DNA of 54,137 nt from assembly GCA_003597995.1 (NCBI GenBank), contig QZJY01000059.1, positions 1-54,137 on the forward strand, written 5' to 3'. Of the stretch, positions 51,988-54,137 are shown piece by piece. A program made the translations under genes and the position numbers. Source of the stretch: Dehalococcoidia bacterium (GTDB taxonomy: Bacteria; Chloroflexota; Dehalococcoidia; Dehalococcoidales; UBA1222). Below the pieces are notes generated by a model. The model searched no databases. It was not told where the DNA came from and saw only the letters and a list, made by a program, of their open reading frames with translations. Every line of letters begins with the position of its first letter. Positions within the stretch are counted from its first letter, which is position 1.

Positions 51988-52578
51988 CTATTTCTCCATC
52001 CACTCCTTGGTTGACGGCAACTCTCCCGCCTTGCGCTCGTCTATGCGGGTAGCCTTATCCAGCGCCTTGCCCAGCGCCTTGAAGAGGGCCTCGGCCTTGT
52101 GATGGTCGTTAGTGCCGTAAAGCGTGCGCGCGTGCAGGTTCATGCGCGCTTCGCTGGCCAACGTTTCCAGAAAATGACGTATCAGGTCGCTGGGGAACCC
52201 CATCATGTCGTTTTCGGCGAAAGACATGTCCAGCACGGCATAGCCCCTCCCGCTTATGTCCACCGCAACCATCGATAGGGCATCGTCCATAGGCACAGTT
52301 GAATCCGCCATGCGCACGATACCGCGTCGCTCGCCTAGCGCCTCTAAGAAGGCCTGACCCAGGCAGATAGCCACATCTTCAACTAGATGGTGCGCGTCAT
52401 CCCCGGTGGCCGAAACGCTGATATCGAAAGCCCCGTGTCTGGCGAGTTGCGACAGCAGATGATCGAACATGCGTATGCCAGTCACGGTTTCATAACGGCC
52501 AGTACCGTCCAAGTTGAGTTTGAGATTAACGCTGGTCTCTTTGGTTTCGCGCTTGATAGTGGCTGAGCGATTCGACAT
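51988..52578 (-). CDS. hisB: Imidazoleglycerol-phosphate dehydratase
   Basis: Sixth step of histidine synthesis. A 196-aa single-function enzyme with the metal-binding [13 protein letters not shown] and the family [19 protein letters not shown]. Later H and E ligands lie in [17 protein letters not shown]. Four bases after hisC. Equivalent of the C-terminal half of E. coli HisB. Confidence 0.95.
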   Translation of the reverse strand: MSNRSATIKRETKETSVNLKLNLDGTGRYETVTGIRMFDHLLSQLARHGAFDISVSATGDDAHHLVEDVAICLGQAFLEALGERRGIVRMADSTVPMDDALSMVAVDISGRGYAVLDMSFAENDMMGFPSDLIRHFLETLASEARMNLHARTLYGTNDHHKAEALFKALGKALDKATRIDERKAGELPSTKEWMEK

Positions 52579-52581
52579 GTT

Positions 52582-53679
52582 TTACCTCCCGATTTCTTTA
52601 AGAGCTTTAAGCAAGATATCGTCTTCTTCCGGTTTGCCTACGCTGAAACGCAGACAATTCTTAAGTCGCGGTTCGGCATAGTAACGTACGAGCACGCCCC
52701 TATTTTCCAGTGTCTGCTGTACGTCTTTGGCATTACCTTCGAGCAGGTCACACAGAATAAAATTGGATTTTGACGGATAGGGTTTGAGCCATTTGAGTTC
52801 TTCAAACCGCTTGTACAACCTCTCCCTCTCGGCGACAATCTTTTTGACATTCCCCATGAGGTAGTCCATGTCCTGGAACGACGCGCGCACCGCCGTCAGC
52901 GCCGCCACATTGACATTGTAGGGGTCGCGGATACCGTGCAAGTAATCCGCTATGCGTCGTGGGAAAACGCCGTAACCAATGCGCAGTCCGGCCAGTCCTG
53001 CCCATTTGCTGAAAGTGCGCAGCACCATCAAGTTCGGATACTCGGCCATCAGAGGAAGTGCGGTTTCACCGGTAAACTCGTAATAAGCCTCGTCAACCAC
53101 CAGCGGTAAGCCAGTCTCCAATAATGCCAGTACATCTTCACGGAGAGTCATCGTCCCGGTGGGGTTGTTGGGGTTGGCCAAGAAAATGAGCTTAGATTTT
53201 GGCGTGACGGCCTTTATGATAGCTTTAACATCGATGTGAAAATTAGCGTCGCGCGGTATTTCCACAACAGTGGCGCCGTAGAGGTCGGCGTAAAAGCGGT
53301 ACATGGCAAAGCTGGGCACCATATTGATAATTTCATCACCCGGTTGAGCGAACAGTTTTACCAGCAGGTCTATCAGTTGGTCGCTGCCTGCCCCCGCCAC
53401 TATCTGCTCGGCGGGCATGCTCGTATATTTGGAAAGCAGTTCGCGTAGCTCGGTCTGCGCCGCATCCGGGTAGACGTGATAACCGTTAAATTCTTTCAGG
53501 GCGCGCGCCACTTTGGGCGAAGGCCCGTAGTTGTTCTCGTTGGCGTCCACCTTGACCACGCGCCCAATTGGTATGCCCAGTTTCCGCGCTATTACGTCAG
53601 TCGATTTGCAGGCTGAATAACCCCGGAAACCCGTCAGTTCGGGTCGGACAAAACGCTCGATTCCCTTTTCTTTATCCAT
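52582..53679 (-). CDS. hisC: Histidinol-phosphate aminotransferase
   Basis: A 365-aa PLP-dependent class I/II aminotransferase. KVDANENNYGPSPKVARAL at the N-terminus, AGAGSDQLIDLLVKLF, ANPNNPTGTMT, VVDEAYYEFTGE and the PLP Lys in TFSKWAGLAGLRIGYG are all there. It lies between hisD and hisB. ATG start at 53679, 20 bp after the hisD stop. Confidence 0.95.
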   Translation of the reverse strand: MDKEKGIERFVRPELTGFRGYSACKSTDVIARKLGIPIGRVVKVDANENNYGPSPKVARALKEFNGYHVYPDAAQTELRELLSKYTSMPAEQIVAGAGSDQLIDLLVKLFAQPGDEIINMVPSFAMYRFYADLYGATVVEIPRDANFHIDVKAIIKAVTPKSKLIFLANPNNPTGTMTLREDVLALLETGLPLVVDEAYYEFTGETALPLMAEYPNLMVLRTFSKWAGLAGLRIGYGVFPRRIADYLHGIRDPYNVNVAALTAVRASFQDMDYLMGNVKKIVAERERLYKRFEELKWLKPYPSKSNFILCDLLEGNAKDVQQTLENRGVLVRYYAEPRLKNCLRFSVGKPEEDDILLKALKEIGR

Positions 53680-53699
53680 AATTTTCTCGCTTATGCCGC

Positions 53700-54137
53700 C
53701 TACACTTTGTCACTCCCAGACTCTGCCGCCCTGGCGTGGGCCGTCAGCCCTTCTGATGTCGCCAGAGTGGCGGCCACCGGGCCGTACTTTTTCATCATGG
53801 TTTTATCCACTGTTATCAGGTTCATCAGACGCACGAAATCGGTGGCATTGAGCGGGGAAGCGAAGCGTGCCGTGCCGCTGGTGGGCAGGGCGTGGCTGGG
53901 CCCGGCGACGTAGTCCCCCATGACGACAGTGGGATGGTCTCCCACGAAGACGCATCCAGCGTTGTGGATTTTATCGATAATATCCTTATAGCGTTTCACA
54001 TATAGACAAAGATGTTCGGGGGCATAGCGGTTGGCCAGTTCGACGGCCTGCTCCATGCTTTCAACTACGCACACTATACCGCGAGCGGCTAAAGACTCTT
54101 CAACGATGGCTTTGCGCGACAACGTTTTGGCTTGAGT
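53700..54137 (-). CDS. hisD: Histidinol dehydrogenase, C-terminal part (cut by the window edge)
   Basis: The last ~145 residues of HisD, the final enzyme of histidine synthesis. Visible are ANRYAPEHLCLYV (catalytic Glu-His), NAGCVFVGDHPTVVMGDYVAGPSHALPTSGTARF and the terminal LTAHARAAE with a His ligand. The gene enters from beyond 54137, so the N-terminal two thirds cannot be seen. First visible gene of hisD-hisC-hisB. Confidence 0.94.
   Translation of the reverse strand, partial: TQAKTLSRKAIVEESLAARGIVCVVESMEQAVELANRYAPEHLCLYVKRYKDIIDKIHNAGCVFVGDHPTVVMGDYVAGPSHALPTSGTARFASPLNATDFVRLMNLITVDKTMMKKYGPVAATLATSEGLTAHARAAESGSDKV

Overview
The window looks like chromosomal DNA of a bacterium from class Dehalococcoidia (phylum Chloroflexota). 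This is inferred from gene content, not from a marker gene. The clues are a citramalate synthase plus isopropylmalate (ilv-leu) supercluster, archaeal-type small and large isopropylmalate dehydratase subunits, an archaeal-like ThyA, a methylenetetrahydrofolate reductase with the Cys-rich C-terminal domain, a DUF1464/radical-SAM pair and many short palindromic intergenic repeats. Most of the window is ordinary biosynthetic housekeeping. There are about 50 protein genes and five intact tRNA genes, and no CRISPR array, rRNA or complete insertion sequence was seen.

Layout. 0-7.6 kb: surE diverges from a MetF-like reductase, then queA, a double zinc-ribbon membrane protein, and an hpt-ade purine salvage pair. 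7.7-13.4 kb (minus strand): a compact five-gene operon with a 920-aa secreted beta-rich protein ending in a PEF-type sorting signal, a small membrane-anchored protein, a CPBP membrane protease, an exosortase/archaeosortase and a multi-pass membrane protein. This is the most interesting protein-coding system here. 14.0-17.2 kb: a pantothenate operon (DUF2520 oxidoreductase, panD, panB, panC) behind a structured leader whose terminator-like hairpin holds the ribosome binding site. 17.27-18.0 kb: tRNA-Phe, -Leu, -Gln and -Asn, then a GIY-YIG nuclease gene flanked by a broken second copy of tRNA-Asn. 18.0-23.5 kb: DUF1464 and radical SAM/SPASM pair, an ABC-2 exporter, a YeeE/YedE-type transporter interrupted by an in-frame TGA, and a lipoprotein rhodanese. 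23.6-27.3 kb: a zinc-ribbon membrane protein and an AT-rich accessory stretch that starts with a tyrosine-recombinase remnant and ends at tRNA-Lys. 27.9-31.9 kb: a lipoprotein, a J-domain protein, thymidylate synthase and two unknown genes.

32.2-45.5 kb (minus strand): tsaC/sua5, rpiB, then ilvD-ilvB-ilvN-ilvC-leuA-leuC-(frameshifted gene)-(PD-(D/E)XK nuclease)-leuD-leuB-cimA. This run covers nearly all of valine, leucine and isoleucine synthesis, with isoleucine made from pyruvate through citramalate. It begins with a clear promoter and a short attenuator-like leader. Its product 2-ketoisovalerate also feeds the pan operon. 45.6-52 kb: guaA with a small partner gene, then purD-purE-purB-purC. 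52-54.1 kb: hisB, hisC and a partial hisD on the minus strand.

Regulation visible in sequence. Several promoters have good -35/-10 boxes. Some lie so close to the start codon (surE, hpt, the ABC ATPase) that leaderless or nearly leaderless mRNAs are likely. Assignments rest on reading conserved motifs by eye. No database search was run.
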